DNA from: Volutella citrinella
Lineage: Eukaryota; Ascomycota; Sordariomycetes; Hypocreales; Nectriaceae
Direction: 5' to 3'
Assembly (NCBI GenBank): GCA_034401135.1
Contig: JAWZSP010000001.1
Location: 5,084,001-5,148,000, forward strand
DNA: 64,000 nucleotides
Shown here: positions 1 through 13,744 of the stretch, one piece after another
Position numbering within the stretch: the first letter of the stretch is position 1
How the letters are laid out: each line of letters opens with the position of its first letter
Made by a program: the position numbers and the translations under genes
The notes under the pieces: model-generated
Seen by the model: the letters and a program-made list of their open reading frames with translations, nothing else
What the model was told of the DNA's origin: nothing
Database searches by the model: none

Positions 1-3000
1 GGAGAGGAAATTCTGATGTGCTGTCTCTCTGGCCGAGCGAGGGTACTGGGCGGGTGTGCTCTGGTCCTGCAACAAAAGGGGTTTGCGTGGACTATTCCTG
101 AAACAGACTAGCGTCCAGGGGCGGGCTCCAGGGGTTGACCGGTGCCTCTGGAGAATTAGCGGCAGGGCTGCTCGAGCACCCACTGGAGCTCCAGTGGACG
201 GACAGTACTATAGGCCGCCCGCCCAGGCAGTTGGGGGACCCGGCCCCAGGGGTACCTTAGCTCGCGAGAGGCGCCTGGGGGGAATGAACCCAGGCGGCCT
301 GAGGTGCAAGACGGGCGCCGGGCAGCTTGCCAGACACTCGGCTGCCAGGAGCATCTGCTGATTGGCCGTGGGGCCCTTGGAGGCCAATCAGTGCTCGGAA
401 CAGGGGCACAGCGGGTGCACTGGAGGCTGGGAGATGAGGGAGGAAGCTCCTGAAGGCTCGCAATGGTTGATCTCCCGGCCCTGCAGTGGCATGGATGGCT
501 CACAATGCCGGCATGTTATTAGTTTTCTGCTGTAGGTCGTCGTGATTGTGGCATCCTATGCCCCTTGGTTGGCGTCCCGAACCACTCCTTGATCACTCCA
601 AGAGGGACTTCGCAATAGCATCCAATCCAGAACTGACAAAGCCAGCTGGCTGTCCGTGGAACTGCTCCGTACCGACGCGCAGCTGATGCCAACGCCCACA
701 GCACTTTGGCAGCGGGTGTAATTGTGGCTGAAAGTGCCAGGTGTTGCCTTGACCTGGGCGGCCCAACTGGCATGTATCATCCTGGCATCGGGTAGTCCGC
801 CCATCGTCCAATGCCAAAGACATGAGCTCCTGCACTGAAACAGCGCCATCTCCGCGTTTCCATTTCTTCGTTTCCCACCGGCACGCGATGAAATACTCTG
901 CGCTTCACGTCAGACAGAGCAGATGCTTACGGCCCTGTACTCCGTAGTCCCGCGATCTTGTTTGTCCATGGCCACGAAACACGCCAGTCTCTCCAAGGAC
1001 AAGAAGGGTTGAGCACACGAAAGATGTGTGCATCGGCAGTATGCGGCGGCGACATGTCATGGCATAACAACGAGAAACACGACGGGTCGGGCAAACTTCC
1101 CAGAAACAACACATGCACATTATACACAAGAGGCCGTGCAAGACACTCTGGTCACGGCAGGTGGTGCGCCTGCATCGCGCAAGATTCCATCTCATCAGCC
1201 TCCTAATTGCAGTGGCACGTCTTAATTACTGCGTTCCGTCCCTGTCTCCAGTCAAGGCCGCCAAGTGGCACGCACGCACCGGCCACAAGCCTGCCCATCA
1301 AGCCCGTGCAGCCGCGCTTGCTCATCCGTCCCGCGACGCCGCCCCAAATCCAGCGCAAAGGCCATCTATCTGCCCGTTTCCAGTGGAGCCGGCACCCGTT
1401 ATACGGCGCCAGGGGTGGTGGCCGGGTTGTCACTGAGGTGGCCATGGTCACGACGACAGGTGCCACTCCTCGGCCGTGACTCGATGGCATCGATCCACGT
1501 CACTTGGAAAACGCCATCCCATCCACGTCTCACTCAGTCGTAGTGACATCAGCGTTTTGTACACTTTCCGATCGCTCCACGCATGAACGGCATACAGCAC
1601 CATGCAGCGGCTGCTACTTTCTCACTGACGCTAGGCCGTGGTTTATCCCAGCAGGACGATCAAGGTGCTTTGCCCTGCCCACAGCTCTCCACCGCTTGCC
1701 ATTGATCACCACTTGGAGTTCTGGGAGCACGGAGCTGTGGCTAGAACATAGGATCCTGCTGATACTCTCGCTATGTCCGTCCTCTCGCTACCAACACACA
1801 AAAACATCGTATTGCGTACCGGTATCCCACTGGCCTGGTTTTCCACTTCGTATGCAGACCCGCCACTTGGCTTCTGCAGTGCAACCGCGGCCCCAGCAGG
1901 ATGCTGACCCCCATCTTTTGGCTTGAGTAGGACTCAGTCCAGCCACGACACCATCCAGTAATGGAAGAAGTGGGTGTGGTAGTGCTCGTATGCGAGCAAG
2001 CTATCCTTTGTCCTGTCATGAAACCCTCGTAGCCCAGGTCAGGACCGATACTGGTGCCGTAAGGTAGTTTTGCATTATTAGCCAGACTAAAAGGAGTACC
2101 TGGCACCAAGGCACAATAAATGAGCTCTTATAGCACAAACACTCAAGCCATGCCAGACTATAACCCATCCTGGCATTCGTACTTGCTAGGCTGTTGACAG
2201 CGACGTTGTAACTTTGGTAGTCCGAAGTTCGAGCCAACACAGATCTCCAAACACGCGGAGTGACGGTGAGAGCCAGGGCCGTGCAATGGCACATTCCGGA
2301 CGGTTCATCCACTCTTTGCGGCTTTCGCATGGACGATCCATCTCTGATGGGTCATGATTATTTTAGAATGGAACCCTTTTGGGTCTACCAATGCACTGCG
2401 CACTGATGCCTCCTCGCGCCACTCGCGCTGTCATCCTGCTTATCTTGCATGTGCCTCGTATTCGACACTTCGATGCCTGGAGCCCTCCAACTATCTAGGA
2501 CGTGAACCATTCTGCATTTCGACAGTTTTGACGGCTTAATGGTATGGCTCCGGTAAACTTGGGGAGTCTGCATTGTAACGTTGGCATGAATTAGCGACGG
2601 CATTGCTTCTCAACCCTGGTCGCGAAAGCAGCGAAAAATAGGCGGCATTGAGCTTCCTCTCCGACCAAATAGTGGTAGCGACAGCGAAAGGCGAATCGCT
2701 ACATGTAATTCCCTCTCTAGGTGCGGAGAACCTTCTCATGCAGTTACTATGTAGCTTTTGGTCGACGGTGAGCGATGATGAGACATGTCTAGAGGTGTAG
2801 GGTGGGTGCAATGAATCCACGATGGGCCATCTGATGATGGTTTCTCCATACTTGAAAACTACCGTTCACCGCAACTGGACGGGTATCACTCGTATTCCTT
2901 TCACCCAATCATGCGCAAAGACAATTATTCATCGCTAACCCCTGATCCCCTAGGAGAAGTTTCATCCCATATCGTCTATCCTCGATCGTTTCAGCTCGCC

Positions 3001-3136
3001 TTGCGTGACACGTCCAACCCCCTGTAGACTCGTTCGGCTCACCGAGGGACAAAGCTCTCTGGAGGTGGCAGCCGGCGGCGTCACATTACATAGTACTCAT
3101 ATCTTACAGTGTTGCCACGGCATTACTTTGCTTCGA
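1..3136. other. Gene-free left flank
   Basis: No open reading frame here shows a recognisable domain, a plausible codon pattern or intron-supported continuity; frames up to about 140 codons occur on both strands but look like chance. The only structured element I saw is a perfect 18-bp palindrome at 180-197. The right end serves as the 3' flank of the ferrochelatase gene. The stretch could hold untranslated RNA or distal promoter of a gene left of the window, but nothing in the sequence shows it. Confidence 0.6.
180..197. repeat. Perfect 18-bp palindrome
   Basis: CCACTGGAGCTCCAGTGG reads identically on both strands and stops being symmetric one base further out. It lies in gene-free sequence. 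Such a perfect palindrome is expected about 0.2 times by chance in 64 kb of random sequence, so it is mildly notable. It could be a dimeric transcription factor site or a cruciform, or chance. Confidence 0.9.
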
Positions 3137-4520
<1,384 letters not shown>

Positions 4521-4996
4521 GGTTGAGGTCGGAAATTAGAATTGAGCAGTGATGGGACTGGCGAAATCCAAATGGCGTGGGCTGCGTGAACCAATTTGTA
4601 AGGAGACGAGTCGTACGTTACGATGCAGCCGAAGCAAAAATATTAGTAGTCTTCCTGGCCCACGATGATGCATGCATCTCCGACGTCCCGAGATCGCCTA
4701 CAGCAGAGCCCATCGCCACCTCGTTAAGCGACTACCAGCCATGGTGAGAAAATGCGTGACAATGGAGCTGGACTAAAAGTAGCCGCTAACAGCTCAAGCT
4801 GTCGCCAATCAAGATTGACGTAATAGCTTCCCGATCGACACGTGACTGCGCGACAAGCTGCGCGACCCCCCTGTGGAACGTGCGCGTTTGCCTAAAGTTG
4901 GGGCCATTGGCGTCGGTCGCATCACTTGGCCTTTTAAGTTGAAGCTCACCTCAGGGCCAACTCAGCCGTCATTCATTTCATCCATCTCCGCGCTTC
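4521..4996. promoter_or_regulatory. Shared promoter region of hem15 and ku70
   Basis: These 476 bp separate two divergent start codons and must hold both promoters and 5' leaders. I see no clear TATA box at a fixed distance from either start, nor another gene. Confidence 0.7.
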
Positions 4997-7028
4997 ATGA
5001 TGGCAGACTATAAACCAGACTGGAAACACGAGGACGATGATGAGGGGGAGCAGGAGATTGATGAGACTGTAAGCAGGACCTGTTTGTATCTGAGGACTCT
5101 CGGCTTACCTGAATCAGAGCTACAAGGCGCAGAAGGATGCCGTCTTGCTCGCAATTGATGTGAGCAAGTCGATGCTGGAACCGCCACCCCATTCAGATTC
5201 CAAGAAAGCAGACCGGGACAGTCCCGTCCAGGCTGCCTTGAAATGCGCCTACCATCTAATGCAGCAGCGCATCATCTCAAACCCGAAGGACATGATGGGC
5301 ATCCTGCTGTTCGGCACTGAGAAGTCAAAATTCCAAGATTCCGAGGATGGCCGCAGCGGGCTTGGATATCCCCACTGCTATCTCTTCACTGACCTGGATG
5401 TCCCAGCCGCCGACGACGTGCAGGCGCTCAAGTCGTTGGTCGAGGAAGGCGAGGACGAAGATGAGGTCTTGACCCCGTCGACGGAACCTGTCAGCATGGC
5501 TAACGTCTTGTTCTGCGCCAACCAAATATTTACTACCAAGGCCCCCAACTTTGGCAGCCGTCGGTTGTTCATCGTCACGGACAACGCCGACCCTCACGCC
5601 AACGACAAGCAAGCCAAGTCTGCAGCTGCGGTTCGCGCCAAAGATTTGTATGATCTTGGCGTGATTATTGATCTGTTCCCTATTAGCCGGGGAGATGAGA
5701 AGTTTGCTTTGAGCCAGTTTTATGATGTAAGTGGCCTTGGCCTGAGTGTTGACACGCGTTTCCATAACTAACTGTTGCAGGACATTATTTACACGGATCC
5801 CATTGGCGAGGCCAATATGTCTGAGATTAGAACCTCAAAATCTGGCGATGGATTGAGTTTGCTGAATTCTCTGATATCTAATGTTAACTCGAAGCAAACG
5901 GCGAAGAGAGCCCTCTTCTCCAACCTGCCTTTCGAGATTGCCCCCGGACTGCGAATATCAGTCAAGGGATATAACGTGATTCACCGGCAAACCCCCGCCA
6001 GAACATGCTATATCTGGCTGGACGGCGAAAAGCCACAGATTGCATCTGGCGAGACAACTAGGATCGCAGAAGACAGCGCCAGGACAGTCGAAAAGCAAGA
6101 GATTAAGAAGGCATATAAGTTTGGCGGCGAATACGTTTACTTTACGCCCGAGGAGCAAAAGTCTTTGAGAGACTTTGGATCACCTATCATCCGAATCATC
6201 GGCTTCAAGCCCCGGAGTCTGATTCCGAACTGGGCCAATGTGAAGAAGTCTACTTTCATATTTCCAAGCGAAGAGGACTATGTTGGCTCAACTCGCGTGT
6301 TTTCGGCTCTTTGGCAGAAGCTGTTGAAGGACGACAAAGTTGGAATCGCCTGGTGCATCGTCCGGTCCAATGCACAGCCAGTACTCGCTGCCATCATGCC
6401 ATCGAGAGAGAAGTCGGATGACGAATCAGGCACACCTTACCTCCCCGCGGGACTGTGGATCTACCCGCTTCCGACTGCCGATGACCTGCGAGAGCTCAAA
6501 GCTCCGGGAGCCGTGAACAAGAGCTCGGACGACCTGACGACCCAAATGAGGACCATCGTTCAGCAGCTTCAGTTGCCTAAAGCAATGTTCAATCCCACAA
6601 AGTACCCAAACCCCTCTCTACAGTGGCATTACAGGATTCTTCAAGCATTGGCGCTGGAGGAGGAGGTGCCGGAGAAGGCCGAGGACACCACGATGCCCAA
6701 GTTCAAAGCTATCAGCAAGCGAGCCGGAGGCTATCTCGAGGAGTGGACCGAGACCCTGGAGAAGGAGGCTGGCCAATCATCAAAGTCTCTGAAGCGTGAA
6801 GCAGATGATGGTGACGAGCGGCCGACAAAGAGGAGCCGTGCTTCTTCAGAGAAGCCGAGTGGATCAGCCTTGACTGGAGCACAGCTAAAGGCTGCTGTAG
6901 AGAGCGGCGGCATTGCCAAGATGACGGTTGCCCAGCTGAAAGATGTTCTAGGAGCAAAGGGCTTGAGCACTAGCGGAAAGAAGATTGACCTGATTGAGCG
7001 AGTTGAGCAATGGGTTGAGGAGAACTAG
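4997..7028 (+). CDS. ku70: Ku70, DNA end-binding subunit (three exons, 642 aa)
   Basis: Ku70 pairs with Ku80, encircles broken DNA ends and recruits the non-homologous end-joining machinery; it also acts at telomeres. Exons are 4997-5068, 5118-5726 and 5781-7028, with introns of 49 and 54 bp (GTAAGC...CAG and GTAAGT...CAG). The total is 642 residues, typical of fungal Ku70. Two adjacent ATGs (4997 and 5000) open the frame; the first is used here. An acidic N-terminus ([12 protein letters not shown]) precedes the vWA-like domain ([12 protein letters not shown], then [11 protein letters not shown] and [12 protein letters not shown]). The Ku core follows from about residue 290 ([13 protein letters not shown]). 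A Lys/Arg-rich linker ([20 protein letters not shown]) leads to a C-terminal SAP DNA-binding motif at about 608-642 ([20 protein letters not shown]). No residue looks damaged. Loss of this gene in fungi raises the share of homologous integration (established knowledge). Confidence 0.96.
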
Positions 7029-7665
7029 AGGGAGAAAGCGAGCGGCAACGTTTATTTGTAATTTATATGTATTTGACGAAGAAGGCCAGGGTTGGCTTTC
7101 GCCCGGGCTATGCGGAAATAGTAGTCAAGATTGACGATGAAAAAGAACATTGTCTGAATGCGAGTTGCAGTGATTCACACAAGGGGGGCTTCTTGAGAGG
7201 AAGATGGCTACTTGGTGAGAAGGGATGCTGGATTAGTGGAGCTCGCCTGCACCCATTCGTATACTTGCAATACTTGCAGTGGAAATTGCATCGGTTCAAA
7301 CACTATACATCCTGTCCATTCCGAATCTATTAGTTGTTCACTCCGAGAGACGCTGAGCTCTACTCTGTAATGGTAGTGTAAGGCGGAAACCCACTACGCT
7401 GTTCGGCATACACCCTTGACTTGTTAGCCCCACCCCGGCACTCCACCACGACCACGACCGCCTGCGCGTTTGCCCATTTGACTGTCAACGGCATTTCCAT
7501 CCTCCCCTCCCCTCCTCCGCACCGCTTGCCAGCAAGTGCGGGTGTGCATGTCGCTGCCCCAGGAGCAAGAGATTGAAGGGCGCGCTCTGCTGCCGTGTCA
7601 AATGCGCCTTTCCGCCTGATCGCGCCCTCGTCCACGGCCTGCTCTCGCCATCTTCAGCCTTGGCC
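7029..7665. promoter_or_regulatory. Ku70 3' flank and promoter/leader of the Zn2Cys6 gene
   Basis: This 637-bp spacer lies between two genes on the same strand. A C/T-rich tract at about 7495-7525 looks like the transcription start or leader region typical of filamentous fungi. No gene seen. Confidence 0.5.
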
Positions 7666-10600
7666 ATGGCCGACTTCTTGGCGAGCTTCAACCTCGGCGT
7701 CGGCGCGACGGACACGTCAAACAGCCTCCAGTATAACTCGGTGGACGACCTGCAGCTACGCTTGCGCGACATTCTCGACCAGAAAGCGAGCCCGGAGCGA
7801 GCCGAACATGTGGCGACTACGATGGAGTTGCGGCCGACGGCGCAGTTCAAGTTGGCTGTGACGGGGCAAGAGTTTGGGCCGACCGAGGACCTCAACAGCA
7901 GCGCGGGGGGTGCGTCCCTGGCGAATGATAATGCCGGTGCTCCTGAAGGAAATGCGGCGAAGATGGTGCAGGCAAATGACACAATCATGAACCAACCACA
8001 GCATGATCCATTGCTCCAAACAGCCGTCGCAAAGCATATCGCCAACGAGCTGGGTGAAGTTGATGGAAGTCGCTGGGTCATCCGTGGTGTGTCGAAAGCA
8101 TCTCATGGCTGGAGCTTTACCTACGTGTGCAGCAATTCGTATCAGCAATGGAGCCGACACAACGCGAAGCATCTAGCGAAATCCATCGTTGGGGAGTACA
8201 GCCAACGGGAACCGGATCCAATTCTTCAAGGTTGGTGGAACCCTGCACGAGTTCCGGGCGAGGTTTGCTGATTTTCCCCAATAGCTCGACCTGCATTCGA
8301 TTGCCGTGGTTCAATCACGGTAACCTTCAATCGGAACAGCCGGTGCATCTCAGTCAAATATGATCATCTTCCCGTCCACCAGACCGTTTCCCAACTTGCC
8401 GAGTACTTCAAGCCTGTTCCACGCGTCCCTGGACCTGGAGCCCCGAAACCGCAGACCCAGACTCAGAAGACGCCTAGCAAATCCAAGACAGAACGAAAGA
8501 AACGGGCCTCGTTGAAAGCCCAGGACCAGAATGTGAACCCTAGGAAGAGGAAGAAAAAGAATGATGGGGAAGCTCAGGTAACCGCCCATGCGGCACTAGT
8601 GATGACTGTGGAACAGCATGATTCGGGTCAGGGGACTATGTCTGGGGCAGCTGCGAGCATCGGTAGCGCAACAATCGAGAACCATCGAGTCGTAGGAGCT
8701 GGCTCGGAAGGCGAAGCCCAGGCTGTCGGTTCAATCAACCCTCTTCCCGTGAATGTCTCGCCGGTTGAGGCAGCGCGCCGGCGAGAAGCCGCTCTGACGA
8801 AACTCACCAATGCCGGCGTCAACCCGGACTCATTGTCTGCTGACCAGTTCAACATTTTTGCCAACCAGTCGCCGGATATGCAGAAGGAGTCGCTAAGCAT
8901 GCTTGTGAAGTATGGTGCTGAGCGCCTGCGCATTATCCACCCCAGCAATCGAGAGGGCTCGGCAGCTGCTTCGACCGAAACATCACAGGCCCAGGGCGAA
9001 AGGGGCAACAGCACCCAGCCGACAGCATCTGGGCCCGTGACGACCAAGGAACTGGTGCCCCATACTGCTGGGACAGCTGTAGACCCCCCCGCCACAAAAA
9101 AACCTAAGAGGAAGCCAGGGAAGTCTCGAACAGCTTGCTTCCCATGCAAAAGTAGTAGAACTAAAGTAGGTTCTGAAGGCACGCATTTGAGAGTCGATAT
9201 CACTAACATCTTCATAGTGCCCCAGGGAAAGACCAACTTGTGCCGAGTGCCTGGCTAGTGGAACTACTTGCGAGTATGCGCCGCAGAAACCTCGAAAGAA
9301 GAAACCGGACGTGGCTCAGGTGGTGGACAGTGACGGAGAGGAGGCCGGTGATGCTGACGGAGATGGAGACGGAGATGCAGATGCAGACGCAGACGCAGAT
9401 GGCGATGCAGATGCGGACGAAGACGAATTCGAGGACACTACCGTCCACTATCAGCCATATACCTACGCGCCGGAAACCAGCATGCCTGGTACCGGGGACA
9501 CTACGCAAGCAGCTGACATTGCTCAACTCCGCTACCTTCAGTCGGCCTCGGATGGGCCCTTTTCACAACATGAAACCCCGGCCGTTGCGGCTCAAGAGCC
9601 TGTGACAACCTCAGCGGAGCTTCGCCGACCGCCTTATTACAACAACAACCATAATACTGCAATACAAGCCCCGCAAGTATCGAACCAAGATACCGAGTTG
9701 CATTCACGACCTTGGGGTTCTGTGGCGTCTTCAACGCCGGCGCGGCGCAGTCTTCCGTCGGAACCAAGCCAAGGCGGAACCCGAGATGTCCATGTCACGA
9801 CACACGTGCCCGGTTGGACGGCAACGGATAGTAGCACGGCTGCAAGTTCGCAGACGGGGACGAATGTATATGGCTCTGGAAACACCCGCTCCGAAGAAAC
9901 ATTGCGACCTACGCGCAGCGTGTCTCGTGCTGCCGCCGCACATCAGCCAAGTCAGTCCCCAACCATCGGTGCAGCCGCGAGCGTCCATACTCGAGCATCC
10001 TCTAAGCCAGGCTCGAGCCCACGGACATCATCAAGGCAAGCAAACCGAAACCAATACCGGGCACAGTCCGCTACACTCGCGGCAGACCAGTCCCAGTCCC
10101 AGGCCTACCAGCCTGCCCAAGCTGCCCCCAGCCAGCATAGCAGCTACGGGACGTATGGGGGTGGCGGCGTTTCAGGTGGTAGTTCCCTGAACCAGACCAC
10201 TGGGCTTCAGATGGACTCTTCTAGCAGTGCCGGAAGCAGATCACGACCTGGCAGAGTTTCCGGCCAGAGCACCAACGTGACTATGCCAGCAACCTCGCAC
10301 ATGCCCGCCGCCGTGGCCACTCCCCAGCACTCAACGAAGCCGACATCGCACGACTGGTCCCATTCGCAGACGACGCGCAATGAGAACTCGTACATGGCAC
10401 GCAGCTATACCAGCAGCACGCCGAGCACGTATGGGCATGTGACGAACTCGGCAGCGCCTTCGGCCTCTAGGCACGAGTATGCCCAGCAGCCCTCAGTAGC
10501 CGAAAAGGGGTATGTTGGACAGCAGCAGACGAACTTTGCATACCCGGCTCCTCCGGCGCAGGAGCAGCAGACACAGGAGTTGAACCATCAGGGATGGTTC

Positions 10601-10696
10601 GGTTTGGACGGGACAGGCAGGGGCTCGTACAGAGCGCAACCCCAATCTCAGTACAGCTGGAAAGGCGCCGGGAACGGCTGGTCTGGTGTCCAGTAA
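7666..10696 (+). CDS. Regulator with an internal Zn2Cys6 cluster (three exons, 974 aa)
   Basis: Exons are 7666-8230, 8285-9165 and 9218-10696; introns of 54 and 52 bp (GTTGGT...TAG and GTAGGT...TAG). Joining exons 2 and 3 creates a perfect binuclear zinc cluster, Cys473-x2-Cys476-x6-Cys483-x6-Cys490-x2-Cys493-x6-Cys500, with the intron falling just before the third cysteine. The ATG at 7666 sits in a strong context (GCCATGGCC); an in-frame ATG at 7573 would add an unlikely leader. The cluster lies mid-protein, not at the N-terminus as in most GAL4-type factors. Ahead of it is a region at about 140-250 (WVIRGVSKASHGWSFTYVC, later SRCISVKYDHLP) that looks folded but that I do not recognise, then a basic stretch (NPRKRKKKN). 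After it comes an Asp/Gly/Ala repeat (about 528-553) and a long Ser/Thr/Gln/Pro-rich tail, likely disordered. No fungal middle homology domain is visible. A nuclear DNA-binding role is inferred; targets are unknown. Confidence 0.85.
9349..9426 (+). repeat. GAY-rich trinucleotide repeat inside the Zn2Cys6 gene
   Basis: Degenerate GAT/GAC/GCA triplets encode the acidic run DGDGDGDADADADADGDADA just after the zinc cluster. The low complexity makes slippage-driven length variation between strains likely. Confidence 0.8.
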
Positions 10697-11108
10697 GGAC
10701 ACGCACCCTGAGCTGTGTAATCTTATGCGCGATGAGGGCCATTATCAGAGCTACAGAGCTGGGAACGGAGTAATATTGGAATTACAAACTTGGGGAATAC
10801 CCTGCTCAGAAATACTGAGCGTCGAGATGTTCACATGCGCTTTTCAGACATGACACATGATTTGGAGTTGGTAGGCTCTTAGCACGGACGGTAGCTGCTA
10901 TTGATAAGTTGATGTCATGTATTTTATTTTGAGCCGTCTACAAGAGAAGCTCCTTGCTCCGTATATATTATTATTGCACTCCAAAAGTAGTATGCATTCC
11001 TTGTGATTTCAATCTCGTCTATTATGCGCCACTGCACTGGCTGCCCATCCATATCTTGCTCTGGGTATCAATTTCTCGTCATGTCGTTGGAATGTGACGA
11101 GGCACACT
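10697..11108. other. Convergent 3' flanks
   Basis: 412 bp between the stops of the Zn2Cys6 gene and the transporter. It holds AT-richer sequence (for example the TATTTTATTTTGAG run near 10920) suitable for poly(A) sites of both transcripts. No gene seen. Confidence 0.5.
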
Positions 11109-13199
11109 TTAGAAGGTGGGCTCATCGTAAATGGCAAACTTGCTCCTGGCACGAAGCTTCGCACCATAGAAGTACAAGAGCCAGATACCGATGATTCCAA
11201 TGACGCTCAAGCCGCCCAGCAGACTGGTGCCCTTGGCAACGCCCAGGTTGTCGAAGAGGGGCTGGGCAAACAAAATGCTGCCGCAAGCGAGGGCGCTGCG
11301 GAAGAAGTCGTTGGCGGCGAAGAGACTAGCAGCGTACTTGGGGTAGCTGAGGGGGATGTAGACGAAGATGCACTGCATGACAACGAAGACGGTGGCGCCG
11401 TAGATGGTGATGCCAATGGTGGGAACGATCCAGTGGATCGAGGCCCGGGCTGTCCAGGCGAAGAGGAACAGGCCGATGGTTGGGCCGACGGCAGCAGGGA
11501 GGGCCGGGATAAGACGGGCCTCCTGGACAGGCCAGCCGAACTTGGCGATGCGGCGATCCATGTAGTAGTAGAGATAGGCAGCATAGGTGATGACACCGAT
11601 GAGACACGATACAAGAATACAGAGGAAGACGAGACCAATCTGTCCGAGGTTCATGTTATAGTAGACGGGGTAGACACGCGGGAAGACCTCGAAGACTGGA
11701 AGCAGGATTGTCAGCATCTCTTCACTGGGGAGACGGGTATTGTTGCAAGAGGGGGCCGGGCTCACATGAATAGTAGATGCCGTAGATGATGGCTGTGTAG
11801 ACCTGGACGAAGAGGACGGCGGGGTCCTTGAGGGTAATCTCCATGGGCTTGATGAGGGCGTCGATAGTGACGCTGGAGACCTTCATGCCCCGCTGGTTGA
11901 TCTCGCTCTGGGACATGAAGCGCTCGTTGCCGGTGAGCTTGCGGAGGCGCTTGGCGCGGCGGAGCAGGATGTTGTCGGGGCTCGTCTCGGGGAGGAGCAG
12001 GAACATGAGGATGAAAATGGGGGCGGAGGCCCAGATGCTGATGTAAAGGGACCAGCGCCAGCCCTTGACGGGGACGGCGAAGCCGCTGAGGAGGGGACCG
12101 AGGGCAGCTGGAGGAGGCGACTTGTTAGCACTGTCTTGTCGGAGAGGGCATAGAGAGAGGAGAGGGAGGGGAGAAACTCACGTCCACAGTACGCAGCAGC
12201 GACCCAGGTCATCATGGCATAGGGCAGGCTGTTGAGGCTGTACAGGTCGCCTAGAGAGGCGCCGCCCGAGGCCAGACAGGGGGAACCGAAGAAGCCCTGG
12301 AAGAAACGGAGCGCCATGAGGCCGGACCAGCTGTCGACGAGGGCGGTGGGGATGCTGATGATGACGAAGAGGAACATTGTGACGATGTAGACGGGGTTCC
12401 TGCCGATGCGGGGGATCTCGCTGAGGGGCGAGAAGATCAGGGGGCCGATTCCGTAGCCCAGGACGTAGAGAGACAAGCCGAGGGTGGCCTTGAGCTGGCT
12501 CACGTTGAACTGGTGCATGACGCCCTCAGTGGACGAGGTGTAGATGGCGGACGAGGTGTAGACGACAAAGGTGTACAGGCAGATGATGACGTTGACAATG
12601 GCGCGCTTGTTGTTGGTCCAGTTGTGCGGGTTGTCGATGTCGTCGTTGTAGTACCAGTCGACGAGGATGGCGCCGTCCTTTGTGCGCTTGGGCACGACGG
12701 GGATGGACTGTGTGCGGGACAGCGAGTGCTGCTGCTCGATGTTGGCGCGATCCGACGAGAAGGGCTGGGCGTCGAGGGTTGAGCGGGTGCGGTGAAGCGC
12801 CAGGGACGGGCGACGCGGCTGCTGCTCTCTCTGCAGCTTCTCTCCGGCCTCATCTCCCTTCTCACCGTCGCCCCTGTCCTTGAGCATCAAGTCGTCAGAG
12901 TGCCCAGCCTCGGCGGCCTTGTGATAGCCTTGCTGTTGGTTCTGGCCGCCCTCCTGCTGCGACGTCGACGGCTTGCCCTCATGGTCGGTCTGGTTGCCGG
13001 CGGTGGACGAAGCCGAGGAGGGGAGGGCCTCGGTGTTGTTGCCATCCGTCTCAACCACGGCATCGGGGTTGTTCATGAGGATGACCCACGGGTCGGGTAG
13101 CTTGAAGTCTGCCTCCTCCTCGGGGTACTTGAGCAGACGGCCTCTGGAGAAGAAGCGGATGAGTTGGCCCAAGGGGGCCTCTCGGACGAGATCCTTCAT
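11109..13199 (-). CDS. MFS multidrug transporter, DHA1 family, FLR1/MDR1 type (three exons, 648 aa)
   Basis: This is a predicted plasma-membrane drug:proton antiporter. Exons are 13199-12182, 12107-11766 and 11695-11109; introns of 74 and 70 bp, both with GTGAG donors. A long hydrophilic N-terminus of about 200 residues, Ser/Gln/Glu-rich, precedes the line NDDIDNPHNWTNNKRAIV that opens the transporter core in this family. The core shows the loop 2-3 motif (IFSPLSEIPRIGRNPVYI), the antiporter-type TM5 motif (YCGPALGPLLSGF) and LPETSPDNILLRRAKRLRKL before the central loop. About 12 hydrophobic segments are present. S. cerevisiae Flr1 and C. albicans Mdr1 are the best family comparison and export azoles, benomyl and similar toxicants; the substrate here is not deducible. 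No biosynthetic genes flank it, so a stand-alone detoxification role is more likely than metabolite export. Confidence 0.92.
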
Positions 13200-13744
13200 T
13201 GCTGTAGTGTTGCTGATGTTGTTGCTATTGTTGCTATGGATGATATTGTTTCAAAGGTTGTGATGTCACAGATGACTCCCAATTAGGTTGGAGCGTGGTA
13301 TAAGTGACGTCTGAGAGGACCCGAGAGATTGGATAGAACTCAATGCTCAAGGGGATGGATGCGACTGATCTGATCTGGCGGAAAGAAATAACCTCTTCAA
13401 GGGGAGGTCTGATGTCGTCTTATACTCATCTCTCCTCCCACCTCGTCCCCCTCCACGCCCCCCCTTTCATCCTATCCTATCAATGATGGGTCATCAAGCC
13501 ATGACCAATATGTCCGGGGCTCTCGCGAGCGGACTTGTGCGGACAAGTGCCGAGACCGAAGCGAGTATAACGCACCATGCTCTCTTACTGAGTCAAGCAT
13601 GGCCGTGGGTTCGCTTCACGGCCACGCACCGCGCACGTATGGCTCGGCGTGCAAGCCACTCGGCGCAATAATCCGATTTCAAGGGCGCGGGATTACCAAT
13701 CGGATCCGAACAGGCTCGGGGTTTGGCTCTAGAAGGCGCGCTTA

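Noticed and set aside
7573..7665. Upstream start for the internal Zn2Cys6 protein
   Set aside because: The ATG at 7573 adds a Cys/Pro-rich leader that looks like translated 5' leader; the ATG at 7666 has a much better context.
11094..11789. 231-codon frame antisense to the MFS transporter 3' end
   Set aside because: Complement of the transporter exon; crosses its intron and has no features.
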